Of a DNA stretch of 64,000 bases, positions 18,130 to 26,133 are shown piece after piece (the stretch's first letter is position 1; each line of letters starts with the position of its first letter). Below the pieces are notes generated by a model. It worked only from the letters and a program-made list of their open reading frames with translations, had not been told where the DNA came from and searched no databases. The position numbers and the translations under genes are program-made. Source of the stretch: Allocoprobacillus halotolerans (GTDB lineage Bacteria > Bacillota_I > Bacilli_A > Erysipelotrichales > Coprobacillaceae); contig NZ_CP101620.1 in the NCBI RefSeq assembly GCF_024399475.1, forward strand, positions 2,151,608 through 2,215,607, in the 5' to 3' direction.

Positions 18130-18438
18130 TTATTTTAACATACTTTCTAAAGTGTCATAAGGCACAAAACCAAGTTGACGATTAACAGCTTGTCCGTTTT
18201 TGAAAACAATAAGTGTTGGAATAGATTGAACACCAAATTGCATTGCAAGTGATGCTTCTTGATCAACATCTACCTTCACAACTTTTGCTTCTGGGTGTTC
18301 ACTTGCTAATTTATCAATACTTGGAGCTAACATTTTGCATGGACCACACCAGTTAGCAAAGAAATCAACAAGGACTAAATCATTTTGTGCAACAACATCT
18401 TGAAATTCTTGACTATTAACATGTAAAACTTTTGACAT
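18130..18438 (-). CDS. trxA: Thioredoxin
   Basis: 102 residues, usual thioredoxin length, with active site WCGPC (Cys31, Cys34), the conserved Asp in VLVDFFANW and cis-Pro in SIPTLI. It reduces disulfides in the cytoplasm. GAGGAGG precedes the ATG, and a TATAAT box lies on the minus strand at 18461-18466. Convergent with the HD gene. Confidence 0.96.
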   Translation of the reverse strand: MSKVLHVNSQEFQDVVAQNDLVLVDFFANWCGPCKMLAPSIDKLASEHPEAKVVKVDVDQEASLAMQFGVQSIPTLIVFKNGQAVNRQLGFVPYDTLESMLK

Positions 18439-18981
18439 ATCTTTACGCCTCCTCTATTTTATTATAGTATTCTTTTTTGATTACATACAGAGTTTAACAT
18501 ATGAATTACACTTTTACAATTTATATGCTTATGTAAAATACAAAACAGAAAGAGTTTATTAAACTTTGGTGAATGATTTTCAATCATTTAGAAGTTTTCT
18601 ATCACGTTCATATATACAAAAGTATTGTTTATTGCTCAATGACATTTACATTTTTTTGAATCTTTCTTGGTAGTCAATAAGAATTCTTATTCACTAAAAA
18701 TATGAAAATTATTGATGTTTAACAGATTTAAAATTGATGTTATCCTCATTTATGCATTGATAACAAATTGATAATGCTTTTCAAAAGTATAGGCATGAAT
18801 AGATTTTCTTCTTTTATAGAAATATTGATTGAAAATTTGATGAATTGTGATAAATTTTGACAGATATCAACAAATCATGATTTAAGAAATTGACGAATAA
18901 ATAAAAAAATGAGATAAAATTATACAAAATTCTATCATTATTTTAGAATTACTGTAAAATGTAAGCAGGAGGTGTAGAAAT
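18439..18981. other. Gene-free intergenic region, 540 bp
   Basis: Very AT-rich; no ORF or RNA gene recognised. It holds the trxA promoter (TATAAT, minus, 18461-18466) and a 16-bp perfect palindrome AATAAGAATTCTTATT at 18676-18691. A possible promoter for the next gene also lies here (TTGACG 18890-18895, TAAAAT 18915-18920, spacing 19). Confidence 0.6.
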
Positions 18982-19809
18982 ATGTTGATGGAACGTGTTT
19001 TTCAATGTGTGGATGATATTTATGATGATATCATGAAAGAAGGGTCACAAGACTTAAAACAGAAAATACAGGAATTAGAAAATGTTGTTGGTACAAATCA
19101 TCCTGAAATTTTGAAGAAAGGAATTATGCTTTCAATGACATTTTGCTTGAATCAACTTCAATTCCATGATGAATTATTTGAAGCGTTATTGATAGATAAC
19201 ATAGATTATATGATTGAAAATATTCCAGATATGAAAAAATCAATTCAATTACAAGTTTCTTTAAGAGGTTTAGAACAGCATGTTCATCGTCAAATTGTTT
19301 TACCATATTATATGACACTAGCTGATATGGCTTATGCTATTTTGGCGATTTTTCAGGCTGATGGAAGTCATTTGTTTTCTATTGAATGCCAACAAGGAAG
19401 ATTTGGCTGTGAACAATGTGATGAGGAAATGATTGATGATTATGCAGCCAATGTTTTCTTGAATGATTTGCAGTTGAAAAAAGGAAGTCAATTGTCTTTA
19501 TGGTATGATTTTGGTGATGATTATTTCTTTGATATTCAAGTCATTCATATTCAAACAGAATCAGATTTAAATGAGATAGGGGATGGTCAAATTCTTTCTG
19601 GTCAAGGCTATGGTATTTGGGAAGATGAACATGCTTTATTAGAAATGTATTATAAGGATTATGATGAATTTATTGAAAAGATTCATGATTTTGGATTAGA
19701 TGAAGATGATTTTATATTTGATGATTTTGATGTAGACGTTGCTAATGAAATGTTTTTAGAAGATTTTGAATTTTTAAGACGTAATTATGAGGATAGTGAA
19801 TCAATATGA
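18982..19809 (+). CDS. pRiA4b ORF-3-like domain protein
   Basis: 275 residues. After an N-terminal helical part (1-90) comes the plasmid pRiA4b ORF-3 domain: LRGLEQHVHRQIVLP, TLADMAYAILAIFQADGSHL and WYDFGDDYFFDIQV. The C-terminus is strongly acidic (many Asp/Glu). The biochemical function of this domain is not established; relatives occur as passengers of some transposons and in chromosomes. AGGAGGTG is well placed upstream of the ATG. It overlaps the esterase gene by 4 nt, so the two are probably coexpressed. Confidence 0.78.
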   Translation: MLMERVFQCVDDIYDDIMKEGSQDLKQKIQELENVVGTNHPEILKKGIMLSMTFCLNQLQFHDELFEALLIDNIDYMIENIPDMKKSIQLQVSLRGLEQHVHRQIVLPYYMTLADMAYAILAIFQADGSHLFSIECQQGRFGCEQCDEEMIDDYAANVFLNDLQLKKGSQLSLWYDFGDDYFFDIQVIHIQTESDLNEIGDGQILSGQGYGIWEDEHALLEMYYKDYDEFIEKIHDFGLDEDDFIFDDFDVDVANEMFLEDFEFLRRNYEDSESI

Positions 19810-20567
19810 TAGAAAAATTGCATATACAGTTTGAGGCGATGAACAGTTTACGTACAATTCATGTATATTTACCACCATTTTATCATGAAAGTCAGGAACG
19901 TTATCCTGTTATATATATGTATGATGGACATAATTTATTTCATGATGAGAATGCCACTTATGGTTATTCATGGCATATGGAAGAATTTTTAGACCAATAT
20001 GATAAACCATTTATCGTTGTTGGCATTGAATGTCCACATGAGGGAAATCAGCGTTTAGAGGAATATTGCCCTTATGATGTAGAAAATAGCTTTTTAGGAA
20101 CGATTCATGGTTATGGACAGCTTTTTATGGATTTTGTGGTAGAGGTTGTCAAACCTTATATAGATAACCATTATCGTACCATTCCATTTCGTGAATGTAC
20201 GATGATTGGTGGGAGTTCAATGGGTGGTTTAATGTCCTTATATACAATCATTGCTTATAATCAGTATTTTTCTAAAGCAGCTTGTTTATCTAGTTCAATT
20301 GGTATATGTATGGATGCTTTAACTAATGAAATGAATCAACATGATTTAAATGTCGATACACGTGTTTATTTAAGTTGGGGTAGTGAAGAAAGTAGAAACA
20401 AACGTGGTTTAGCCTATGCATCAATGCATAATCTTGAAATATCCCATTTATTGAATCAAAAACATATCATGACTTATCCTTATTTACAGGTCAATGGTCG
20501 TCATAGTGAACAGTCATGGCAACAGCAAATTCCTATATTTATGGATTATTTGTGGAAATCAAAGTAA
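19806..20567 (+). CDS. Putative esterase, alpha/beta-hydrolase fold
   Basis: 253 residues of the esterase D/enterochelin-esterase-like family. Visible marks are VYLPPFYHES...YPVIYMYDGHNLFHD, the nucleophile elbow GGSSMGG (Ser in GxSxG), and a C-terminal NGRHSEQSW containing the likely catalytic His. There is no signal peptide, so it is cytoplasmic. Substrate unknown. The last codons and stop lie in the first unit of a 23-bp tandem repeat. Confidence 0.83.
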   Translation: MIEKLHIQFEAMNSLRTIHVYLPPFYHESQERYPVIYMYDGHNLFHDENATYGYSWHMEEFLDQYDKPFIVVGIECPHEGNQRLEEYCPYDVENSFLGTIHGYGQLFMDFVVEVVKPYIDNHYRTIPFRECTMIGGSSMGGLMSLYTIIAYNQYFSKAACLSSSIGICMDALTNEMNQHDLNVDTRVYLSWGSEESRNKRGLAYASMHNLEISHLLNQKHIMTYPYLQVNGRHSEQSWQQQIPIFMDYLWKSK

Positions 20568-20593
20568 AAAATTTGTGGAAATCAAAGTAAAAA
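20548..20593 (+). repeat. Perfect 23-bp tandem duplication across the esterase stop codon
   Basis: Units 20548-20570 and 20571-20593 are identical. The first contains the stop codon (20565-20567), so the protein is unaffected. The second abuts the rpsD promoter. Confidence 0.95.
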
Positions 20594-20597
20594 ATGT

Positions 20598-20625
20598 TTG
20601 ACAATATCAAAGAAATTGCTATAAT
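20598..20625 (+). promoter_or_regulatory. rpsD promoter
   Basis: TTGACA (20598-20603), 16 nt, TATAAT (20620-20625). Confidence 0.9.
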
Positions 20626-20785
20626 GTACTAGTGCAATAAATGATAGCAGCACATAGAGGGTTAGCCCATGCGTTTGTGACAATGGGATGTAGAGTATCT
20701 TGCTGCAAAGAGAAATACTTAATGCAAACACACCCTAACTGATCTATGCATGTTATTGTTTTATGCCAAATAAAACAATAGGAGG
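20626..20785 (+). ncRNA. rpsD 5' leader, probable S4-binding autoregulatory RNA
   Basis: About 155 nt of structured untranslated leader between promoter and start codon. Pairings seen: GCAGCA (20647-20652) with TGCTGC (20701-20706), enclosing GCCCAT (20665-20670) with ATGGG (20683-20687). A 9-bp perfect hairpin ATTGTTTTA / TAAAACAAT (20755-20763, 20771-20779) abuts the Shine-Dalgarno AGGAGG (20780-20785). Firmicutes rpsD is known to be autoregulated by S4 binding its leader. I cannot confirm the family consensus without a covariance search. Confidence 0.6.
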
Positions 20786-20792
20786 AAAGAAA

Positions 20793-21398
20793 ATGTCACG
20801 TTATACTGGACCACAATGGAAAAAATCTAGACGTTTAGGTTTTTCTACATTAGAAACTGGTAAAGAATTATCAAGAAGACCATATGCACCTGGTCAACAT
20901 GGTCAAAAAAGAAAAAAATTAACAGAATATGGATTACAATTAGCTGAAAAACAAAAAGTAAGACATATGTATGGAGTGAATGAAAAACAATTCCATAATA
21001 CTTTTAAAAGAGCAGGAAAAATGGAAGGAGTTACAGGTTACAATTTCTTCTGTTTATTAGAATCAAGATTAGACAATATGGTTTATAGATTAGGTTTTGC
21101 AACAACAAGAAGACAAGCAAGACAATTAGTAAACCATGGTCATATCTTATTAAATGGAGTGAAAACTGATATTGCTTCATGTCAAGTAAAAGTTGGAGAT
21201 GTTATTTCTGTAAAAGAACGTTCTCGTTCATTAGAAATCATCAAAAATGCTTTAGCATCTCAAACTCATGTACCAGGATTTGTTGAAGTTGATGCTGATA
21301 AAATGGAAGGTAAATATTTAAGATTACCTGAAAGATCAGAATTAAATCAAGAAATCAATGAATCATTAATCGTAGAATACTACAACCGTTTAGGATAA
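20793..21398 (+). CDS. rpsD: 30S ribosomal protein S4
   Basis: 201 residues starting [16 protein letters not shown] with AGGAGG 7 nt upstream. An in-frame ATG at 20763 lies inside the leader hairpin and is not used. It contains the S4 RNA-binding domain ([19 protein letters not shown]). Primary 16S rRNA binder and translational autoregulator. Monocistronic, between its own promoter and a terminator. Confidence 0.97.
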   Translation: MSRYTGPQWKKSRRLGFSTLETGKELSRRPYAPGQHGQKRKKLTEYGLQLAEKQKVRHMYGVNEKQFHNTFKRAGKMEGVTGYNFFCLLESRLDNMVYRLGFATTRRQARQLVNHGHILLNGVKTDIASCQVKVGDVISVKERSRSLEIIKNALASQTHVPGFVEVDADKMEGKYLRLPERSELNQEINESLIVEYYNRLG

Positions 21399-21413
21399 GA
21401 GATTCACATCAAA

Positions 21414-21443
21414 AGTGTTGGACTTATGTTCAATGCTTTTTTT
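21414..21443 (+). terminator. rpsD terminator
   Basis: 10-bp stem AGTGTTGGAC / GTTCAATGCT (three G-U pairs), TTAT loop, T7 run. Confidence 0.8.
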
Positions 21444-21537
21444 GTTTTATTTGCAATCGTCAATATAAATAACATTATTTAACAATAACTTCTTGTTTGT
21501 ATAATATAACTATCCAATTATATTAATCTGCGGTTTT

Positions 21538-21948
21538 TCATCTAAATTGATTTTGTAGGGTTTTCGGTTTAACAACATGAACTGCCTTATAGGAATTGTG
21601 CATTAAATTTGTCGCAATATTAAAGGCATCCATTTTGTCATTTTTGATCTTTTTGTTCTTGACTGATCCATGCATGGTTGAAGGTGCAAGGCTGACACAT
21701 GGAATATCATGAAAGTTAAGATCATGATATAAGGAAAATCCCAAGCATCTAGCTTCATATCCTGCTAGGATTTTAGTATCTTCCCCGATTCCTGATTTTT
21801 CCTTGACAGATTCAATGAATCTCAATACATTTTTAATGTTAGCTTCACATTTTGCTTGACCTAATATTTCTCCTGTTGAATTGAAAATTGCACATAAACT
21901 GTATGTATTTTTATGGACAGCCATCCCAATATAGATTATACTTTTCAT
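21538..21948 (-). pseudogene. IS110-family transposase, N-terminal remnant
   Basis: 136 residues match only the N-terminal RuvC-like DEDD domain of IS110 transposases. The first catalytic Asp of the usual G-I-D-V-H-K motif is Ala here (IGMAVHKNTY). YEA and KNDKMDAFNIA, which carry later acidic residues, remain. The reading ends with PKTLQNQFR, and the C-terminal half with the catalytic Ser is missing. It keeps a Shine-Dalgarno (TAGGAGATCACT). It is an inactive scar that marks the left side of the accessory island at 21.5-27.2 kb. Confidence 0.85.
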
Positions 21949-22487
21949 AGTGATCTCCTATTACCGTTGTGGCATCGAATTTCATAATTTTTTTCCACAA
22001 ATCTTATTATGAATCGTAATCCACGTTTTGGCAAGTAGGAGGTCACTTCATATTATCTGTAAATTTATCGCATATAGAATACTACAATGGCTATATTAAA
22101 TAAAATGATTGATTTTTAATCACGATATTTGACATAGCTGTTTTAATTAATTTGAATAATTTTATTATTTTTTGAATCAAATAATTGATTGGAGTCATAT
22201 TTATAAAAATCTGTTTTTATCAACAAATGTTTAATTCAAATATTTTTGATAAATTGGATATGGTACTCATACATTACTCATCATTATTACTCTTAAATAT
22301 ATTAAATACTTTTAATTTAAACGATAAAGTGATATAATTTAAATAGATAAATCAACGTGTTTTAATTATTAGCAAGGCATAGCTAATATTTGATTTTATG
22401 CTATATCAAACAAATAATAATAAAAATAATTTTAATAACTTTTTTAATCTTGATACTTTGAGCTATAGATAAAAGGATTTTTAATTT
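21949..22487. other. AT-rich gene-free region upstream of the IS110 remnant
   Basis: No ORF recognised. Next to the transposase remnant is an 8-bp inverted repeat TTCATAAT / ATTATGAA (21981-21988, 22006-22013) with GTGG/CCAC words between and beside it. It may be what is left of the non-coding end of an IS110 element. Further on, ATTAGC / GCTAAT (22369-22374, 22383-22388) and an isolated TATAAT (22334-22339) are seen. Confidence 0.5.
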
Positions 22488-22652
22488 ATGGAGGTGAGAT
22501 TTATAATAGAAAAGATTTAGATTGTAGATTTAATATTTAATATAAATGCTCTTTTTGAACAAAACTGTCTAACAGCTGAAAATTCGATTATGTATAGCAG
22601 AAATAAAGACTTTATCGGTATTTATGTAAATGACATATTAAAAAATAATTAA
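22488..22652 (+). pseudogene. 54-codon ORF interrupted by one in-frame TAG
   Basis: ATG 22488 with AAAAGGA 10 nt upstream. The frame reads MEVRFIIEKI, then TAG, then 43 further sense codons (from IVDLIFNINALFEQNC to NDILKNN) ending at TAA 22652. The downstream codons look protein-like, but no family is recognised. A +1 repair does not remove the stop. It may be a decayed small gene of the island, or chance. Confidence 0.3.
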
Positions 22653-22909
22653 CTATATATTTAAGAGACTGGATTTTAGCAAAATAAATATTAAACTAGT
22701 TATAATATGTTTTGAATTTATATAATGTATATTCGGCAGTTGGAAGGTTACTAAAATTTCTAAATAAACATTGCATCCAATTTATCTATTTCTTAAATGA
22801 GTTATATTCATTAAAATTTAAAGAAACAAGTATATTATGTGCTTCAAAAAAATTATAAGATTTGAATTTATTTTGAATATTAAAATTTTAATAAAAGGAA
22901 GTGATTATT

Positions 22910-23326
22910 ATGATTAGAAATAAATTGTTTAAATTGGGTGTGTCCATTTTTACTGTATGTTCTTTGTTGTTGAGTTTTTACATTAATCCTGTTGTTGCTG
23001 GTGATGTAAAGACTATTGAACCAAGAGCTGTTGAAAGATATACTAAAAGTGTGAATGTTGCTTGTCATGATCCTAGTTGGGGATATTTTACTGTCACTGC
23101 TACAATTTCTCACAATATGACAACTGGACGTTTTACTCTTGATTCGGCAAAGGCAACGAGTCATTTTAATTTGTCATGGCCTGGAGTAACATACAAAAGT
23201 TTTTCTACAAGTCCGGCAGTAGGAAGCATTATTAATGGTTCATCTATTAAAGTTACAGTTTATTATACAAATATTTTTGACCTTAGTAGTACAACTTATA
23301 GTGCTTCTGATTATATTTATTTATAG
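22910..23326 (+). CDS. Secreted small protein, candidate bacteriocin or exported effector
   Basis: 138 residues. Signal peptide: basic start MIRNKLFKLG, hydrophobic core VSIFTVCSLLLSFYI, probable cleavage near NPVVAG (about residue 32). The mature part of about 106 residues is rich in Ser, Thr and aromatic residues, has one Cys (NVACHDPSWGYF), and ends SASDYIYL. The pattern of alternating hydrophobic residues suggests a beta-sandwich. GGAAGTG precedes ATG 22910; a GTG nine bases earlier is less likely. A 14-bp palindrome ATTAAAATTTTAAT (22879-22892) lies just upstream. A hairpin terminator follows, then two ABC modules. I recognise no family; the export/bacteriocin idea comes from gene context. 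Confidence 0.7.
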   Translation: MIRNKLFKLGVSIFTVCSLLLSFYINPVVAGDVKTIEPRAVERYTKSVNVACHDPSWGYFTVTATISHNMTTGRFTLDSAKATSHFNLSWPGVTYKSFSTSPAVGSIINGSSIKVTVYYTNIFDLSSTTYSASDYIYL

Positions 23327-23334
23327 AAGAAAAG

Positions 23335-23364
23335 CAGTAGTGATTTTTCATCACTACTGTTTTC
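23335..23364 (+). terminator. Hairpin between the secreted protein and the ABC genes (attenuator-like)
   Basis: Perfect 10-bp stem CAGTAGTGAT / ATCACTACTG (23335-23344, 23350-23359) followed by TTTTC. Only 51 nt separate the two genes, and no promoter is obvious. Partial read-through would give much secreted protein and little transporter. Confidence 0.8.
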
Positions 23365-23377
23365 ATAAGAGAGGTGA

Positions 23378-24067
23378 ATGGATGTGTTAAAGATTGATAA
23401 ATTAAATATTGTTTATAATAATCACAAAAAGATTTATGAAGATGTTTCTGTTGAAATTCCTCATTCTTCTTTCGTTTCACTCACAGGAGTCAGTGGCTCA
23501 GGTAAGACAACATTTCTTAAATTTATTCTTGGTGAAATTAAAGATGCAAGTGGTTTGTTTATTTATGATGATCAAATTATTGATGAATCAAATAAAGATA
23601 GTTTCATTTTTAACGAAGTGAGTTATATAGATCAAGAAGGTCATTTCTTTGAAAATATGAGTATAAAAGATTATTTTGAATTTGAATGTCAAATTCATGG
23701 TGTGACTTTTTCTAAAGAAGAAATGATAAAATGTCTTGAACAGGTACAATTAAAAAATATAGTGTATCATAAATCACCAAAACTATTATCTACCGGAGAA
23801 AGAAAAAGATTTTTTATATCTGTAGCACTTATGATTAAGAAAAATATTTTGCTTATAGATGAACCAACGGCATCCCTTGATTATCATCATAAAACCATTT
23901 TGTTAGATATTCTTCAAAAATTATCTCATCAAGGTATGACTGTTATTGTGACAACGCATGATGAAGATGTTCTTGAGGCGGCTCAATTTATTTATGAAAT
24001 TCAAGATTATAAATTGATTGAGAAGAAATCACAAAATATTGTAGAGAAACCGATCCATAAAAAATGA
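23378..24067 (+). CDS. ABC transporter ATPase, MacB/LolD-like, first module
   Basis: 229 residues. Walker A GVSGSGKTT (about 35-45), Q-loop YIDQEG, signature LSTGERKR (second Gly of LSGGQ replaced by Thr), Walker B NILLIDEPTASLD, switch TTHDED. It overlaps the permease start by 4 nt (ATGA). The overlap sits on an A6 run (24059-24064), and no ribosome site precedes the permease. One missing A here would make a single ATPase-permease polypeptide, as seen for the second module. Start: ATG 23378 after AGAGGTGA, or GTG 23384. Confidence 0.85.
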   Translation: MDVLKIDKLNIVYNNHKKIYEDVSVEIPHSSFVSLTGVSGSGKTTFLKFILGEIKDASGLFIYDDQIIDESNKDSFIFNEVSYIDQEGHFFENMSIKDYFEFECQIHGVTFSKEEMIKCLEQVQLKNIVYHKSPKLLSTGERKRFFISVALMIKKNILLIDEPTASLDYHHKTILLDILQKLSHQGMTVIVTTHDEDVLEAAQFIYEIQDYKLIEKKSQNIVEKPIHKK

Positions 24068-25373
24068 AGATACCACAATTTATCAATTATGTTAAATATA
24101 AATCATTGAAACTTAAACTTTTATTTATCATCTGTATATGTATTGGTGGTGCTTCAATAGGATTTATTTCTCAAAATATAGCGACCTTCATATTATTAAA
24201 TACAACAACGCAAATGAGTGAAGTTTTAGAAGATACTAATTTGTTTTTAGTCAAAAAATTAGAACCTAGGTATATTCTTGAAAATTCAAATATTTTTGAT
24301 TATCATCCTTTTTCAGAAGAAATAGATTACATTTCAAAAGACGAATTGACAAAAATTCAAAATATTCCAGGAGTAAAAAATATCTTACCATGCATAGACG
24401 TACGAAAGGCTGATCAAATGGTTCCCTTTAGTCTTTATCAAAATAATCAATTTGTTAAATTAATTGAGCCTATTGCTACAACATCCCAGACATATCAACG
24501 TTATATTTATTTATCAGTTTATTATCCTGAGGAACATATTTTAAACAATGGGGATAATATGGAAGGAATCTATATTAATAATATTTTATACAATATGATG
24601 GAAACACAAGTTGATTCATTAAGTTCTATGGATCAGCTCTCTATTGGTTTGAATGTTCTGATGATAGAAGATTATGAAAGATCAATGACTGAAGAAAAAA
24701 TGTTACAAATGAATCCCATAATAAACAAAAAACAGATTACTGTTCCTATTGATGTTCATAAAATTCTTGATGCTACAAATGTATTAGATACAAGACATCA
24801 AGAAGAAGGATGTATTTATATTCCTATAGATATGTTTGAGGCAATGTATAATGATGGAAAAGAGTATCCAACAAGACAATATCAAATTATTTGTGAAGCA
24901 GGTAAAGAGGAAGATATTAAAATGGAAATTGAAAATATGGATAATCTTTATTATGCATCCAATTTAGCATTATCTAATCATGAATACGTTCAGTTTTTTC
25001 AAAAACATAATCAAACAAATCAATCTCTAACTTTGGTTATCTCTTTGATTTTATGCTTAGCTTTATTTATGTTAATTTATGCATATTGTCAAATCAGAAA
25101 AAAGAGATTTCTTTATTAAAAAGAGAAGGAATTCATCAAAAAACTATCAAAAAATATTTAAGTAGAGATTTTCTTTATATGTCTATTGGATGGTTGATAT
25201 TGGCCATTGGATGGATTGGTATTTATGGTTTTTACTTTTTATCATTAATGTATATGTCTATTTCATTGTCTTTATATATTGCTATTGCAATTATTATCGC
25301 TTTATCTGTGATAGGTTTTGTCTATATGTTATCTTCACTAATGATAAGAAAGAATATAAAGGATGTGAGTTAA
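24064..25373 (+). CDS. FtsX/MacB-like permease, first module (frameshifted in this assembly)
   Basis: 436 residues after restoring one A in the A6 run at 25098-25103; without it the frame stops at 25119. Topology 1+3: a membrane helix near residues 18-42, a large extracytoplasmic domain (about 45-320), then three C-terminal helices (TLVISLILCLALFMLIYAYC; MSIGWLILAIGWIGIYGFYF; SLYIAIAIIIALSVIGFVYM). This is the MacB/FtsX mechanotransmission fold used for extruding peptides or for antimicrobial resistance. It has no homology that lets me name a substrate. Confidence 0.75.
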
Positions 25374-26104
25374 ATGATTCATATCAAAAATATACAACTT
25401 TCATTTCCTTCAAAAGTACTAATAGAATCAGGAAATATGGAAATTCCATATGGACAAATTACAGGAATTATAGGTGAAAGTGGTACAGGGAAAACAGCGT
25501 TATTACAAGAAATAGGGCTTTTAAAAAAGGACTGTTCATTTGATTATGTTTTTGATGATATGCATCTTCATGAATATGATGATAATCAACGTGCTATGGT
25601 TAGATGTCAAAATATATCATTCATATATCAGGAAGTTTGTTTCTTTCAAAAAATGAGTCTAAGAGAGAATATTGAGTTTTTTGCAATGCTTGCTCATAAA
25701 TCATTAACTGAGGAAGACATTTACAAATTATTAGATATGGTTCATTTGGACTTCGATCTTTCAACATCTATTGAAACACTTTCTGGAGGAGAAAAACAGC
25801 GATTAGCCATTTTATGTGGACTGATTAGAGAAGCAGATTTGTTTATTTTTGATGAACCAACTTCTTATTTGGATGCTACAAATACAGCAATTATTATAGA
25901 GCTTCTTAAAGATTTAGCTTATCAAAAGAAAAAATGATTTTGGTAGCAACACATGATCAACGTATTATTAATATTTTTGATAATATTTATCAAATTGATT
26001 TTTTGAAATTAAATCTTTTAAAAAAAGCAGAAGATAATCATATAAAACATACTCACTCGTCTTTTAGAGTACCTTTTAAGATTTTAAAAAATATCTTTAT
26101 TTAA
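25374..26104 (+). CDS. ABC transporter ATPase, second module (frameshifted in this assembly)
   Basis: Starts at the ATG right after the previous stop, with no gap. Walker A GESGTGKTA, Q-loop FIYQEV, canonical signature LSGGEKQR, Walker B DLFIFDEPTSYLD. Adding one A in A6 at 25929-25934 restores the switch region KKKMILVATHDQ and a tail that ends IFI at 26104. A second missing T at 26100-26102 would continue straight into the permease, giving IFILTYFRYKSKF and a fused protein of 596 residues to 27162. I favour the fusion, but list the two parts separately because it rests on that second repair. Confidence 0.75.
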
Positions 26105-26133
26105 CTTATTTTAGATATAAATCAAAATTTATA

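Noticed and set aside
18439-18981. Hidden RNA gene or riboswitch in the trxA upstream gap
   Set aside because: Apart from a short palindrome I see no conserved riboswitch core, T-box or tRNA-like fold.
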